NCBI RefSeq assembly: GCF_902859915.1 | Contig: NZ_CADIKK010000043.1 | Span: 1-48,944, forward strand | Direction: 5' to 3' | DNA from: Paraburkholderia ultramafica | Lineage (GTDB): Bacteria > Pseudomonadota > Gammaproteobacteria > Burkholderiales > Burkholderiaceae | Length of the DNA: 48,944 nt | Shown: in pieces, positions 8,695 through 17,599 of the stretch | How the letters are laid out: every line of letters begins with the position of its first letter | Numbering within the stretch: position 1 is the first letter of the stretch | Translations under genes and position numbers: made by a program | The notes under the pieces: model-generated | Seen by the model: only the letters and a program-made list of their open reading frames with translations | Database searches by the model: none | Told to the model about the DNA's origin: nothing

Positions 8695-10354
8695 TAGCGT
8701 GTTCCGTCTGAGTCGCGGCGACGCCCGGCTCCGGCACATTGAGCGACGAGGCCAACAGCGACTGGGTATAAGGATGCGAGGGTGCGTGCAACACATCGAG
8801 TGTGTCGCCGGCTTCGACTATGCGTCCCGACTTCATCACGATCACGCGATGCGCCATGGCTCGCATCACCGCGAGATCGTGCGTAATGAACAAGTAGCTT
8901 AGCTTGTACTTTTTCTGCAGATTTGTCAGCAGATTCAGCACCTGTTTCTGGATCGAAACGTCGAGCGCGCTGGTCGGCTCATCGAGCACCAGCAATTCCG
9001 GCTTGACCGCCAGCGCGCGCGCAATCGCAATGCGTTGACGCTGGCCGCCGGAGAACTCATGCGGATAGCGCAGCATCGCGTCGGCGGGCATGCCGACTTC
9101 TTCGAGCAGGCTGGCGACGCGTGCGCGCCGCGCCTTCGCATCCACTTCCTGCCGATGCACGGCCAAACCCTCGCCGATGATCTGCTCCACCGTCATGCGT
9201 GGCGACAGCGAGCCGAACGGGTCCTGAAACACGACTTGCATACGCGAATACAGCACACGGCGCGAACTCGCGGTCTTCAGCGTGGACAGCGGCAAGCCGT
9301 CGATGTGGATATGACCGGCGGCCGGTCGTTGCAGACCGAGCACGGTGGCGGCCAGCGTCGATTTACCCGAGCCCGATTCACCGACAATGCCCAGCGTTTC
9401 GCCGCGCCGCACGTTCAGATCGACGTCATGCACAGCACGGAACGTGGAGCGCCCGAACATGGAGCGCCAGCCTTTCGCCGATGTGTGGTAATCGACGGCC
9501 AACCCTCGCACTTCGAGCAGCCGGCGCGCGCCCTCCTCGACCGGCTCGACCGCGCGTTGCGCATCGCTGTCGAGCAGCCGCCGAGTGTATGGATGCTGCG
9601 GGCTCGCGAACAGCGCCTCGGTCGTCTTGGTTTCGACCAGCACGCCCTTCTCCATCACCGCGACGCGCTGCGCAAAACGCTTCACGAGATTCAGGTCGTG
9701 CGTGATCAGCAGCACGGCCATGCCGCGTTCAGCCGCTTCCTGTTCCTGCAATGAGATCAACAGATCGACGATCTGCTGCCGAACGGTGACGTCCAGCGCC
9801 GTGGTGGGTTCGTCGGCGAGCAGCAAACGCGGACGGCACGCGAGCGCCATCGCGATCATCGCGCGCTGCCGCTGACCGCCGGACAACTGGTGCGGAAAAC
9901 TGTCGATGCGCCGTTCCGGTTCGGGAATGCCGGTGCGTTTGAGCAACTCGATGCCGCGCTCGCGCGCCGCGTTCGGCCGCAAACCTTCGTGCAAACGCAA
10001 ACTCTCGGCGATCTGCTTGCCGATCGTGAAGAGCGGATTGAGCGCGGTCATCGGTTCCTGAAACACCATCGCGACATCCGCGCCGCGCAGCCCGCGCATC
10101 TGCTGCTCGGTTTTTTGCAGCAGGTCTTCGCCATCGAGCAACATGCGCCCGCTCAATTCAGCATGCTCGACGAGCCGCAGAATGGACAACGCGGTGACGC
10201 TCTTGCCCGAACCCGATTCGCCGACGAGCGCCACGCGCTCGCCGCGTGCGATGGACAGGCTGAGTTCGTGCACGGCGACCTTGTCGCCGAAACGCACGGA
10301 GAAGCGGTCGATTTCCAGCAGCGGCCGAGCGAGCGGCGTTTGAGTGGTGGTCAT
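8687..10354 (-). CDS. yejF: Microcin C/peptide ABC transporter ATPase (fused double NBD)
   Basis: The 555-residue protein has two complete ABC ATPase domains in one chain, the hallmark of YejF. Each half has Walker A GESGSGKS (first at about residue 45, second at about 330). The signatures are LSGGQRQRAMIAMAL and FSGGQRQRIAIARAL, and the Walker B regions are LLLADEP and LLVLDEP. It powers uptake of oligopeptides through YejB/YejE. In E. coli YejABEF imports microcin C and contributes to resistance to host peptides. ATG at 10354 overlaps the yejE stop by four bases. Start choice follows this overlap and the N-terminal domain boundary. Confidence 0.95.
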   Translation of the reverse strand: MTTTQTPLARPLLEIDRFSVRFGDKVAVHELSLSIARGERVALVGESGSGKSVTALSILRLVEHAELSGRMLLDGEDLLQKTEQQMRGLRGADVAMVFQEPMTALNPLFTIGKQIAESLRLHEGLRPNAARERGIELLKRTGIPEPERRIDSFPHQLSGGQRQRAMIAMALACRPRLLLADEPTTALDVTVRQQIVDLLISLQEQEAAERGMAVLLITHDLNLVKRFAQRVAVMEKGVLVETKTTEALFASPQHPYTRRLLDSDAQRAVEPVEEGARRLLEVRGLAVDYHTSAKGWRSMFGRSTFRAVHDVDLNVRRGETLGIVGESGSGKSTLAATVLGLQRPAAGHIHIDGLPLSTLKTASSRRVLYSRMQVVFQDPFGSLSPRMTVEQIIGEGLAVHRQEVDAKARRARVASLLEEVGMPADAMLRYPHEFSGGQRQRIAIARALAVKPELLVLDEPTSALDVSIQKQVLNLLTNLQKKYKLSYLFITHDLAVMRAMAHRVIVMKSGRIVEAGDTLDVLHAPSHPYTQSLLASSLNVPEPGVAATQTEHAND

Positions 10355-11466
10355 CGCGGACCTCCGCCAAAAGCCGAACCGCGCGAGCGCGTGTCGAGCG
10401 CATTGCGCAATGCGTCGCCCATGAAAGTCAGCAACAGCAGCGTGATCACCAGCGCGGCAAACGCCGACATCGAGATCCACCATGCGTCGAGATTATTCTT
10501 GCCTTCCTGTAGCAATTCGCCGAGGCTCGGCGTCGGCGGCGGCACACCCAGGCCGAGAAAATCGAGGCTGGTCAGCGAGAGAATCGCGGCGCTCATGCGA
10601 AACGGCAGAAAGGTAATCACCGGCGTCAGGCTGTTCGGCAATACATGGCGCCACATGATCTGCCAATTGTTAAGACCCATGGTGCGCGCGGCCTTCACGT
10701 AATCGAGCGAACGGTTGCGCAGAAATTCGGCGCGCACGTAATCGGATAGCACGAGCCAGCCGAACATGGATAGCAAAATGAAAAGCAGCCACAGTGTGGG
10801 CTCGAAGATCGACGCGAAGATGATCAGCAGATATAGGTCGGGCATCGAACTCCAGATTTCGATCAGGCGCTGGCCGATCAGATCGGTGCGTCCGCCGTAA
10901 AAGCCCTGCACCGCGCCGGTCAGCACGCCGACCACGACGCCGGACACCGTGAGCGCCAGCGCCATCAGCACCGACAAGCGGAAGCCGTACAGCAGTCGCG
11001 CCAATACGTCGCGCCCGAATTGATCCGTGCCGAGCCAGTTGTTCGCGGTGGGGGGCGCCGGATACGGATGCGCGGCGAAATAGTCGATGGTGTCGTAGTG
11101 GAAATGATTCGGCGGATAGATCGCGAAGTTGCCGTTCGATTCGAGCCGCGAACGGATATACGGATCGAGGTAATTCGCCTTCGCCGGGAAGTCGCCGCCG
11201 AACAACGTCTCCGAATACTCCTTCACAATCGGAAAGTAGTAGTGCCCTTCGTAGCGGACGAGCAACGGACGATCGTTGGACAACACCTCGCCGAGCAGGC
11301 TGATCGCGAACAGCGACACGAAGATCACGAGGCTCCAGTAGCCGAGGCGCTGCTGCCTGAAGCGCAGCCACGTACGCCGCCACGGAGACGGCGACGCCGC
11401 GTGCGCCGCGCCGGCCGCGTCAGCGGTCCAGGCGGTTGAATTGGATGCGGGGGTCGACGAGGACAT
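10351..11466 (-). CDS. yejE: Microcin C/peptide ABC transporter permease
   Basis: The 371-residue integral membrane protein is a DppC/OppC-class permease. It has a cytoplasmic N-terminus, a first membrane helix (WSLVIFVSLFAISLLGEVL) and a long periplasmic loop containing RPLLVRYEGHYYFPIV and NHFHYDTIDYF. That loop is typical of YejE and absent from ordinary OppC. The core has NNWLGTDQFGRDVLARLLYG and the EAA-type loop DYVKAARTMGLNNWQIMWRHVLPN; only its ends are needed for recognition. Its start overlaps yejB by 47 bases. A TTG 15 bases earlier is possible, but ATG at 11466 is the simpler choice. It pairs with YejB to form the channel. Confidence 0.94.
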   Translation of the reverse strand: MSSSTPASNSTAWTADAAGAAHAASPSPWRRTWLRFRQQRLGYWSLVIFVSLFAISLLGEVLSNDRPLLVRYEGHYYFPIVKEYSETLFGGDFPAKANYLDPYIRSRLESNGNFAIYPPNHFHYDTIDYFAAHPYPAPPTANNWLGTDQFGRDVLARLLYGFRLSVLMALALTVSGVVVGVLTGAVQGFYGGRTDLIGQRLIEIWSSMPDLYLLIIFASIFEPTLWLLFILLSMFGWLVLSDYVRAEFLRNRSLDYVKAARTMGLNNWQIMWRHVLPNSLTPVITFLPFRMSAAILSLTSLDFLGLGVPPPTPSLGELLQEGKNNLDAWWISMSAFAALVITLLLLTFMGDALRNALDTRSRGSAFGGGPR

Positions 11467-12472
11467 AGCAGACGTCAGCAATGAGTTTGGTTACGAGGGC
11501 AATCAGCGTGAACAGAAACAGCGAACCGAGCACGACCGGATAATCGCGGCGGATCACGGAGTCGTACGAGAGTTGGCCCATGCCGTCGAGCGAGAACAGC
11601 GTTTCGATCAGCAGATTGCCGTTCAGAAACGCGCCGACGAAAGCCGCAGGCAAACCGGTGAGCAGAGGAATCGCCGCATTGCGCAGCACGTGTTTCCACA
11701 GCACGTCACGCTCCGGTGCGCCCTTGGCGCGCGCGGTCAACACATACTGCCGGCCGATTTCCTCGAGAAACGTGTTCTTGGTCAGAATCGTGACGATCGC
11801 GAAGTTGCCGACCACCGAGGCCGTGACCGGCAGCACGATGTGCCACAGATAGTCGAGCACCTTGCCGAACGCGCTGAGATCGTTGAAGTTATCCGATGTA
11901 AGACCGCGCATCGGAAACACCTGCCAGAACGTGCCGCCACCGAAGAGCATCAGCAGCAACACGCCGAGGACGAAACCGGGAATCGCATAGCCGGCAAGCA
12001 CCAGCACACTTGTGACAGTATCGAAACGCGAGCCGTTGCGCACCGCTTTCGCGATCCCCAACGGCACCGATATCAGATACGTGAGCAGCACCGTCCATAA
12101 CCCGAGCGTGATCGATACCGGCAGCTTCGACTTGATGACGTCCCACACGCTGTCGTGCTGATAGTAGGACTGGCCGAGATCGAACGTCGCGTAACGCTTG
12201 AGCATCAGCAGATAGCGTTCGAGCGGCGGCTTGTCGAAGCCGAACTGCTTCTTGATCTGTTCGATCTGCTGCGGATCGACGCCCTGGCTGCCGTGATAAC
12301 CGCCGCCGCCCGCCCCCGCCTCTCCGCCACGGCCAGCGCCGTGGCGGAGTTGCGTCATCACCTGTTCGACCGGCCCACCCGGCACGAACTGCGTGACGAC
12401 AAAGGTCAGCGTGACCACGCCGAGCAGGGTCGGCACCATCAACAACAATCGTCTGAGAATGTAGGCAAGCAT
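11420..12472 (-). CDS. yejB: Microcin C/peptide ABC transporter permease
   Basis: The 350-residue DppB/OppB-class permease begins MLAYILRRLLLMVPTLLGVV, a single N-terminal helix. A glycine-rich periplasmic stretch (GAGRGGEAGAGGGGYHG) and then GVDPQQIEQIKKQFGFDKP follow. This insertion is characteristic of YejB. The loop VLTARAKGAPERDVLWKHVL is the cytoplasmic EAA motif that contacts the ATPase. The ATG at 12472 lies 8 bases after the yejA stop, so the operon is continuous. Strong family match along the whole length makes this assignment secure. Confidence 0.95.
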   Translation of the reverse strand: MLAYILRRLLLMVPTLLGVVTLTFVVTQFVPGGPVEQVMTQLRHGAGRGGEAGAGGGGYHGSQGVDPQQIEQIKKQFGFDKPPLERYLLMLKRYATFDLGQSYYQHDSVWDVIKSKLPVSITLGLWTVLLTYLISVPLGIAKAVRNGSRFDTVTSVLVLAGYAIPGFVLGVLLLMLFGGGTFWQVFPMRGLTSDNFNDLSAFGKVLDYLWHIVLPVTASVVGNFAIVTILTKNTFLEEIGRQYVLTARAKGAPERDVLWKHVLRNAAIPLLTGLPAAFVGAFLNGNLLIETLFSLDGMGQLSYDSVIRRDYPVVLGSLFLFTLIALVTKLIADVCYVLVDPRIQFNRLDR

Positions 12473-12480
12473 GCTGTGCC

Positions 12481-14397
12481 TCAGTGGGCCGTAGCGGCCG
12501 AAGCCGCGCTGGAAGATGTGGTCTGGGCGGCCGGCGTTTTCGTGTACCAGTAGTCGATCACCCAGTCTTCGTATTGATACGACATCGGCACCATCGCCGG
12601 ATGGCCGAGCGTCGACTTGTAGCCAATTCGCGCGCCCGGTGCGTAGTACTCCGGCACCAGGTAGAACGAATAGATCAGCACGCGATCCAGTGCGCGGGTC
12701 GCCGCTTCCAGGTCCTCGAGATTGTCGGCGGAGAGAGCCGCATGGATGAGCGAGTCGACCGCTTTGGAGCGGATGCCCGGATAATTTTCCGAGCCGACTT
12801 CCGACGCCGCCGCGCTGCCGAAACGGCGCGTCAATTCCGCGCCGGGAATCGTCACCGGCGGGTAGATGAACGTGGTCATGTCGTACTCGAAGTTGTCCAA
12901 CCGCTTCTCGTATAACGCGCTGTCGATCTCGCGCATATGCGCCTGAATGCCGAGCATGCCGAGCGCCTGCATATACGGCAGGATCAGACGATCCACGCCG
13001 GGCTGATCGTCCATGATCTCGATCATCATCGGCGCGCCGTTGGCATCGCGCAAGGCGCCATCGCGATAGTGCCAGCCGGCTTGCGCCAGCAGGTCGCGCG
13101 CCACGCGCAAGTTTCCGCGCAAGGAATCCGGCGCGATCGTGGTGGGTTGCTTGAGCATGGGACCGAACACTTCGGGCGGCACGCTGCCTCTCAACGGTTC
13201 GAGCAAGGCCAGTTCCTTCGGGCCCGGCATGCCGGTCGCGCCGAACGGACTCGCTTCGAAATAGCTGCTGGTGCGCCGGTATTGACCGTAGAACATCATC
13301 CGGTTCATCCAATCGTAGTCGAAAGCCAGCGTCAGCGCGTGGCGCACGCGCGGGTCCTGGAACATCGGCTTGCGCATATTCATCAGCATGCCTTGCATCT
13401 GCGCCGGGCCGTCGGCGAAATCGCCCTTCTTCAAGAGTCCATTATCGAAGTTCTTGCCGACGTATTTGCGCGCCCATTGTGTTGCGCTGTATTCGACCAC
13501 GGCATCGGCATCGCCGGCTTTAAACGCTTCCAGTTGCGTGTAATGGTCGCGATACAGTTTGAAGGTGATGCGCTCGAAACGAAACATGCCGCGTCGCGAC
13601 GGTAGATTGGTCGCCCAGTAGTTCGGATTGCGGCGATACACGATCTGCTTGTCGTTCTTGCGCTCCTCGATCAGGTACGCGCCGCTGCTGATCGGCGGCG
13701 TGGCGGCAATCTGGTCGAAGGGCGGGCGTTTGCCGCCGGGCTGCATGCCCCACTTCGGCGAGAAGATCGGCAAGTCGCCGGCAATCAACGGTGCGCCGCG
13801 CTCCGCATGCTTGAAATCGAAGCGGATCGTGCTTTTGTCGATCACGGTCGCGCTTTTGATCACCGAGAATTGCGCGTTGAAGAGCGGCGAGGCTTTCGGG
13901 CTCGTCAATGTGTCGAATGAGTATTTGACGTCGGCAGCGGTGATCGGATCGCCATTGGAGAAGCGTGCGGCGGGATTGAGGTGGAATGTCGCTGAACTCA
14001 GGTCGGGCGCGACCTCGACATCTTTCGCGATCAGCGGGTACTCGGACGCGAGTTCATCCCAACTGCGCTGCATCAGCGTGTCGAACATCAGATTCAGAAT
14101 GTCCGGTGCGGGCGCGCCACGCACCAGAAACGGATTCAGCGAATCGTAAGTCTGCAGTTCGTTATAGTTCTCGAAACTCAGCGTGCCGTTGGCCGGCGCG
14201 TCGGGATTCGCGTAATCGAAATGCGTGAAATTTGCTGGGTATTTGGGCTGGTCATATTGCGCGAGCGCCAGCTCCGCGGACGCGGGCAGCGCATGTCCGA
14301 CGCAGAGCGCCGCAACCAGCAGCGCGGAGTACGCCGGCCGCAACGATCCGTGCCGTCGCGCCAAGCCGAAGCGCCGGCGAAACCTCACAAGTTTCAT
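12481..14397 (-). CDS. yejA: Microcin C/oligopeptide-binding periplasmic protein
   Basis: The 638-residue protein is a cluster-C solute-binding protein (SBP_bac_5) that would capture peptides in the periplasm and hand them to YejB/YejE. It has an N-terminal signal peptide with arginine-rich start, hydrophobic core LLVAALCVGHAL and a cleavage site near PASAELALA. Family marks include YDSLNPFLVRGAPAPD, LMQRSWDE and ADVKYSFDTL. At about 60 kDa it is larger than DppA/OppA, as is usual for YejA. The ATG at 14397 is chosen because it leads directly into the signal peptide. An ATG at 14448 would give a longer leader. First gene of the yej series, 133 bases downstream of the TPR gene. Confidence 0.93.
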   Translation of the reverse strand: MKLVRFRRRFGLARRHGSLRPAYSALLVAALCVGHALPASAELALAQYDQPKYPANFTHFDYANPDAPANGTLSFENYNELQTYDSLNPFLVRGAPAPDILNLMFDTLMQRSWDELASEYPLIAKDVEVAPDLSSATFHLNPAARFSNGDPITAADVKYSFDTLTSPKASPLFNAQFSVIKSATVIDKSTIRFDFKHAERGAPLIAGDLPIFSPKWGMQPGGKRPPFDQIAATPPISSGAYLIEERKNDKQIVYRRNPNYWATNLPSRRGMFRFERITFKLYRDHYTQLEAFKAGDADAVVEYSATQWARKYVGKNFDNGLLKKGDFADGPAQMQGMLMNMRKPMFQDPRVRHALTLAFDYDWMNRMMFYGQYRRTSSYFEASPFGATGMPGPKELALLEPLRGSVPPEVFGPMLKQPTTIAPDSLRGNLRVARDLLAQAGWHYRDGALRDANGAPMMIEIMDDQPGVDRLILPYMQALGMLGIQAHMREIDSALYEKRLDNFEYDMTTFIYPPVTIPGAELTRRFGSAAASEVGSENYPGIRSKAVDSLIHAALSADNLEDLEAATRALDRVLIYSFYLVPEYYAPGARIGYKSTLGHPAMVPMSYQYEDWVIDYWYTKTPAAQTTSSSAASAATAH

Positions 14398-14530
14398 TAT
14401 TGGAGTGCGTGGAAACGCGCGCCGGCGGATCACCGGCACACTGTTCATCGGATTGACGCCTGGACGGCAGCCTGCCGTCGCTAGCATTGCTGGAGGCACA
14501 GCGTGACTTAAAGACAAGCAGCCCATCGCC

Positions 14531-15733
14531 TTACCACTTCGAGGCGACCAGCACCCACAAACGTGCCAGGTCAGCCGAGCCGTCGCTGCCCTTGACGGCG
14601 TGGAATGCCTGTACGGCGCGCGCCTTCTGGCCTGCGACGTAGTAGGCCACGCCAATATGCAACTGAGCTTCGTCTGGATGATCGAGCCCGCCCTTGGCGA
14701 TCGCCGCTTCCATCATCTCGAGACCTTGCTTGGCCTGACCCGCGAACACCAGGTTGAACCCGGCGGCGACCGGCGCGACCGGGTTCGCGCTATCAGCCGG
14801 CGCTTGTGCGCGCTTTGCCGCCAGCGCCTGCAACCGCTTCTCGCGATCCGCTTGCGCGTCGTGCCCCAGCACGCCGGAAGCGAAGCCCTGATCGATGACC
14901 TGCCTGCCTTCGGCCGTGCTGCCCGCGACGATCGCCAACTGGGCCATCTCCATGTAATCGTCAACCGTCCCGAACGAGCCGGTCGCGCGGCGCAGACGAT
15001 AGGTGTCGATATCGAGGCGCGACGAGTAGCCCGGCCTGCTGCGGATCGCCTGGAACAAATCGTCCCAGTACGACTGCTTCGGGTAATACGCGACCAGCTT
15101 CTCGAGCGCGCCGCGGTAGGTCGCATCGTCCTTCGCGCGTTGCGCGCAAGTCCCCAGCAACTGCAACTGCGACTCGTCGGGCGCATGCCCGGCGCGTGCT
15201 TGCGCATCGACGCTGGGCTTGAGCATGCTGACCACGTTGACGCAGTCGTTCGAAAGGTAATACGACTGCATCAGCAAGGTCCGCATGTCGGGATCGTTGC
15301 CGCCCGCCTTCAGATAACGCTGCACGACCTTGATGGCCTGGGCGTAGTTCTTCTGCTGGAAGTAGATGCTCGCGAGCGCCGCGGTGGTGCGCTGCTCGTC
15401 CGCGCCCGTCAGCTTGCCGGAGCTCAACAGGGTTTCGTAGGCCTGGGCGGCCGTGGCCGAATCGCCTGCCGCGGCCGCCGCGGCGCCGCGCATTTCCTCT
15501 ACCATATAGCTTTCATACGGCGTCTTGTCGGGCACGGCGGCGGCTTGGGCGACCTTGGTCAGCGCGTCCCGATACTTGTGAGCCCGGTACAGGTCCTGCG
15601 CGGCGTTCAGCGGCTTGGCCACATCCGGTCGCAGCGTGTCTGCGGCATACGACGCCGCCGGCAGCGCGAACAGCGCGGCGAAACCCAAGACAGCGGCCGC
15701 GAGCGCGGCACGCTTGAAGCGTTGATGGATCAT
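14531..15733 (-). CDS. Periplasmic TPR-repeat protein linked to TonB system
   Basis: The 400-residue product has a signal peptide (FKRAALAAAVLGFAALFALPA, cleaved near ASYAADT) followed by alpha-helical TPR-like repeats, for example DLYRAHKYRDALTKVAQAA, TAAQAYETLLSSG and YFQQKNYAQAIKVVQRYL. The C-terminal repeat is HIGVAYYVAGQKARAVQAF. Proteins of this kind occur beside TonB-ExbB-ExbD-ExbD clusters and, in Vibrio TonB2 loci, are needed for or assist energy transfer to the receptor. It follows exbD by 16 bases. Two GTG codons lie just upstream at 15745 and 15739; I favour ATG at 15733 because it begins the signal peptide. The exact function is not known. Confidence 0.8.
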   Translation of the reverse strand: MIHQRFKRAALAAAVLGFAALFALPAASYAADTLRPDVAKPLNAAQDLYRAHKYRDALTKVAQAAAVPDKTPYESYMVEEMRGAAAAAAGDSATAAQAYETLLSSGKLTGADEQRTTAALASIYFQQKNYAQAIKVVQRYLKAGGNDPDMRTLLMQSYYLSNDCVNVVSMLKPSVDAQARAGHAPDESQLQLLGTCAQRAKDDATYRGALEKLVAYYPKQSYWDDLFQAIRSRPGYSSRLDIDTYRLRRATGSFGTVDDYMEMAQLAIVAGSTAEGRQVIDQGFASGVLGHDAQADREKRLQALAAKRAQAPADSANPVAPVAAGFNLVFAGQAKQGLEMMEAAIAKGGLDHPDEAQLHIGVAYYVAGQKARAVQAFHAVKGSDGSADLARLWVLVASKW

Positions 15734-15749
15734 TGGCACGTTCACTTCC

Positions 15750-16178
15750 TTATTGCATGTACTGCTCGTTGCCGATCAGCCCGATCTTGGTCGCGCCCAG
15801 ACGCTGCGCCGAGGCCATCACCTCGGCCACGTCCTTGTACGGCACCAGCTTGTTGGGACGCAGATGAATCTCGGCCTGTACCGGCGTGGCCGCGACCTGG
15901 GACAGCTTGGCCTCGAGCGCAGCGCGGTCGGGGACGAGTACGCCGTTCCACGTCGTCGTGCCGTCGAAGTCGATATCGATCTGCACCACTTCCGGCTGCG
16001 TCAGCGGCGGGGGCGGGTTGCCCACCGGCAAGTTCATCTTGATGGCATGCGTCTGAATCGGAATCGTGATGATCAGCATGATCAGCAACACCAGCATCAC
16101 GTCGATCAGCGGCGTGGTGTTGATATCGACCATCACATCCGGTTCAGCACCGCCGCCCGAAGATACATTCATGCCCAT
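15750..16178 (-). CDS. exbD: ExbD biopolymer transport protein (second copy)
   Basis: This 142-residue protein has a short cytoplasmic N-terminus, one membrane helix (VMLVLLIMLIITIPIQTHA) and a periplasmic domain. The essential membrane aspartate is in TPLIDVMLVLL. ExbD dimers sit inside the ExbB pentamer and use the proton gradient to energise TonB. It lies 8 bases after the first exbD. The two copies share DINTTPL(I/V)DVMLVLLI but differ greatly in the periplasmic part, a pattern seen in the TonB-ExbB-ExbD1-ExbD2 clusters of xanthomonads and other proteobacteria. The second copy may have a role specific to the dedicated receptor. Confidence 0.92.
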   Translation of the reverse strand: MGMNVSSGGGAEPDVMVDINTTPLIDVMLVLLIMLIITIPIQTHAIKMNLPVGNPPPPLTQPEVVQIDIDFDGTTTWNGVLVPDRAALEAKLSQVAATPVQAEIHLRPNKLVPYKDVAEVMASAQRLGATKIGLIGNEQYMQ

Positions 16179-16186
16179 AACGCCTC

Positions 16187-16609
16187 CTAGCCGCGTGCCG
16201 GCGGCTCAGTGATAAACGAAACCTTGGCGATGCCGGCACGCTCGCACGCGGTAATGACGCGACCGATGAATTCATAACGCGTGCTCTGGTCCCCTCGAAC
16301 ATGGACCTCGGGCTGCGGCGTCATGACAGACACGGTCTTGAGACGGTCCACCAAGGTCGGTGCATCGACCAGCTTCTCGTTCCAGAAGAAGTCGCCATCG
16401 CGGTTGATCGCGATCACGATACTTTTAGGCGTGGTCTGCAGCGGCTGCGTCGTCTCTTTCGGCAACTGCACCGGTACCGTATGCGTCACCACGGGAATCG
16501 TGATCAGGAAGATGATCAGCAATACCAGCATCACATCGACTAGCGGCGTGGTGTTGATATTGGAGATGACTTCGTCGCTATCTCCATCTTGCCCAACGCT
16601 CATGCCCAT
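16187..16609 (-). CDS. exbD: ExbD biopolymer transport protein (first copy)
   Basis: The 140-residue protein has the ExbD layout: acidic N-terminus, proton-relay aspartate in TPLVDVMLVLLIIFLITIP, and a periplasmic C-terminal domain ending in FITEPPARG. Its ATG is 3 bases after the exbB stop, giving tight coupling with ExbB. The domain between residues 50 and 130 contains VIAINRDGDFFWNEKLVD, typical of ExbD/TolR. ExbD rather than TolR is preferred because TonB, ExbB and a receptor are adjacent and no Tol-Pal genes are present. Confidence 0.93.
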   Translation of the reverse strand: MGMSVGQDGDSDEVISNINTTPLVDVMLVLLIIFLITIPVVTHTVPVQLPKETTQPLQTTPKSIVIAINRDGDFFWNEKLVDAPTLVDRLKTVSVMTPQPEVHVRGDQSTRYEFIGRVITACERAGIAKVSFITEPPARG

Positions 16610-16612
16610 GGC

Positions 16613-17524
16613 TTACCCCACCTGTTCGGCAAGCGGCGCCTTACGGCCCGCGGCGCGCACCGGACGCTTGCTGCCGGCTAGCAGTACGGTATGCAGCTGC
16701 GCGCCGAAGGCACGCACACGCTCCATCACCGACTTGTTGCGGCGGACGAGGAAGTTGTAGCCCAGCACCGCCGGCACGGCCACGGCCAGACCGATCGCCG
16801 TCATGATCAGCGCTTCGCCCACCGGGCCCGCCACCTTGTCGATCGATGCCTGGCCGGCGATGCCGATCGCGGTCAGCGCGTGGTAGATGCCCCAGACCGT
16901 ACCGAACAGGCCGACGAACGGCGCCGTCGAGCCGACCGTGCCGAGGAAGGCGAGACCGTCCTGCAGGCGGTTCGACACGTTGGTGATGGCGCGTTCGACC
17001 GAGACGTCGATCCAGGTGTTGCGGTCGACGGCTTCGAGCAGCGCTTCGTCGTGATGTTCGCCGGCTTCGATGGCGGTTTCAGCAATGAAGCGGAACGGCG
17101 ACGATTCCTCAAGCAGCTTCGCGCCTTCCGTCAGCGACGGGGCAGCCCACAGCTGTTCGTCCGCGCTTTTGGCACGACGATTGGCGCGGAATTGCTCGAC
17201 GAACTTGGTAATCATGATGTACCAACTGCCCATCGACATGATCACCAGCAGGATGAGCACGAAGCGTGCGACGAAGTCGCCATTCTTCCAGAGCGCGCCG
17301 AGACCGTACGGGTTACTTACCGTTTCCGACGTGGCCGAGGCGGGCGGCGGCATCGGCTGGTCGGTCGTCGCCCCCGCAGTTTGCGGTATGGCTGCAGCGG
17401 GCGCCGAAGCCAAAGCGATGGTGTCGCTGGCCTGCGCATAGGCTTGCGGGACTACGAGGGTATTCACCGTGGCTACGGCGAACAACATGCTGACCGCGAC
17501 TGCGGCGAGAGAACGCTTCTTCAT
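16613..17524 (-). CDS. exbB: ExbB proton channel protein, long form
   Basis: The 303-residue product is a MotA/TolQ/ExbB proton channel. An N-terminal signal-like segment (AAVAVSMLFAVATVNTLVV) and a proline/alanine-rich linker precede the family core, making this the long ExbB form. Membrane helices lie near residues 85-105 (FVLILLVIMSMGSWYIMITK), then FLGTVGSTAPFVGLFGTVWG and ALIMTAIGLAVAVPAVLGY, which form the channel. It would assemble a pentamer around ExbD and drive TonB. The gene is 75 bases downstream of tonB. Confidence 0.94.
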   Translation of the reverse strand: MKKRSLAAVAVSMLFAVATVNTLVVPQAYAQASDTIALASAPAAAIPQTAGATTDQPMPPPASATSETVSNPYGLGALWKNGDFVARFVLILLVIMSMGSWYIMITKFVEQFRANRRAKSADEQLWAAPSLTEGAKLLEESSPFRFIAETAIEAGEHHDEALLEAVDRNTWIDVSVERAITNVSNRLQDGLAFLGTVGSTAPFVGLFGTVWGIYHALTAIGIAGQASIDKVAGPVGEALIMTAIGLAVAVPAVLGYNFLVRRNKSVMERVRAFGAQLHTVLLAGSKRPVRAAGRKAPLAEQVG

Positions 17525-17599
17525 GTCTGCTCCAGTTCAATCGTTGAACTTGTGAAACTGTTTAACCAATCAGTACCGGTTGCTGCTGACCGTCGACGT

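Noticed and set aside
15750..17524. Tol-Pal system (TolQ/TolR)
   Set aside because: TolA, TolB and Pal are absent; TonB and a TonB-dependent receptor flank the genes, so ExbB/ExbD is correct.
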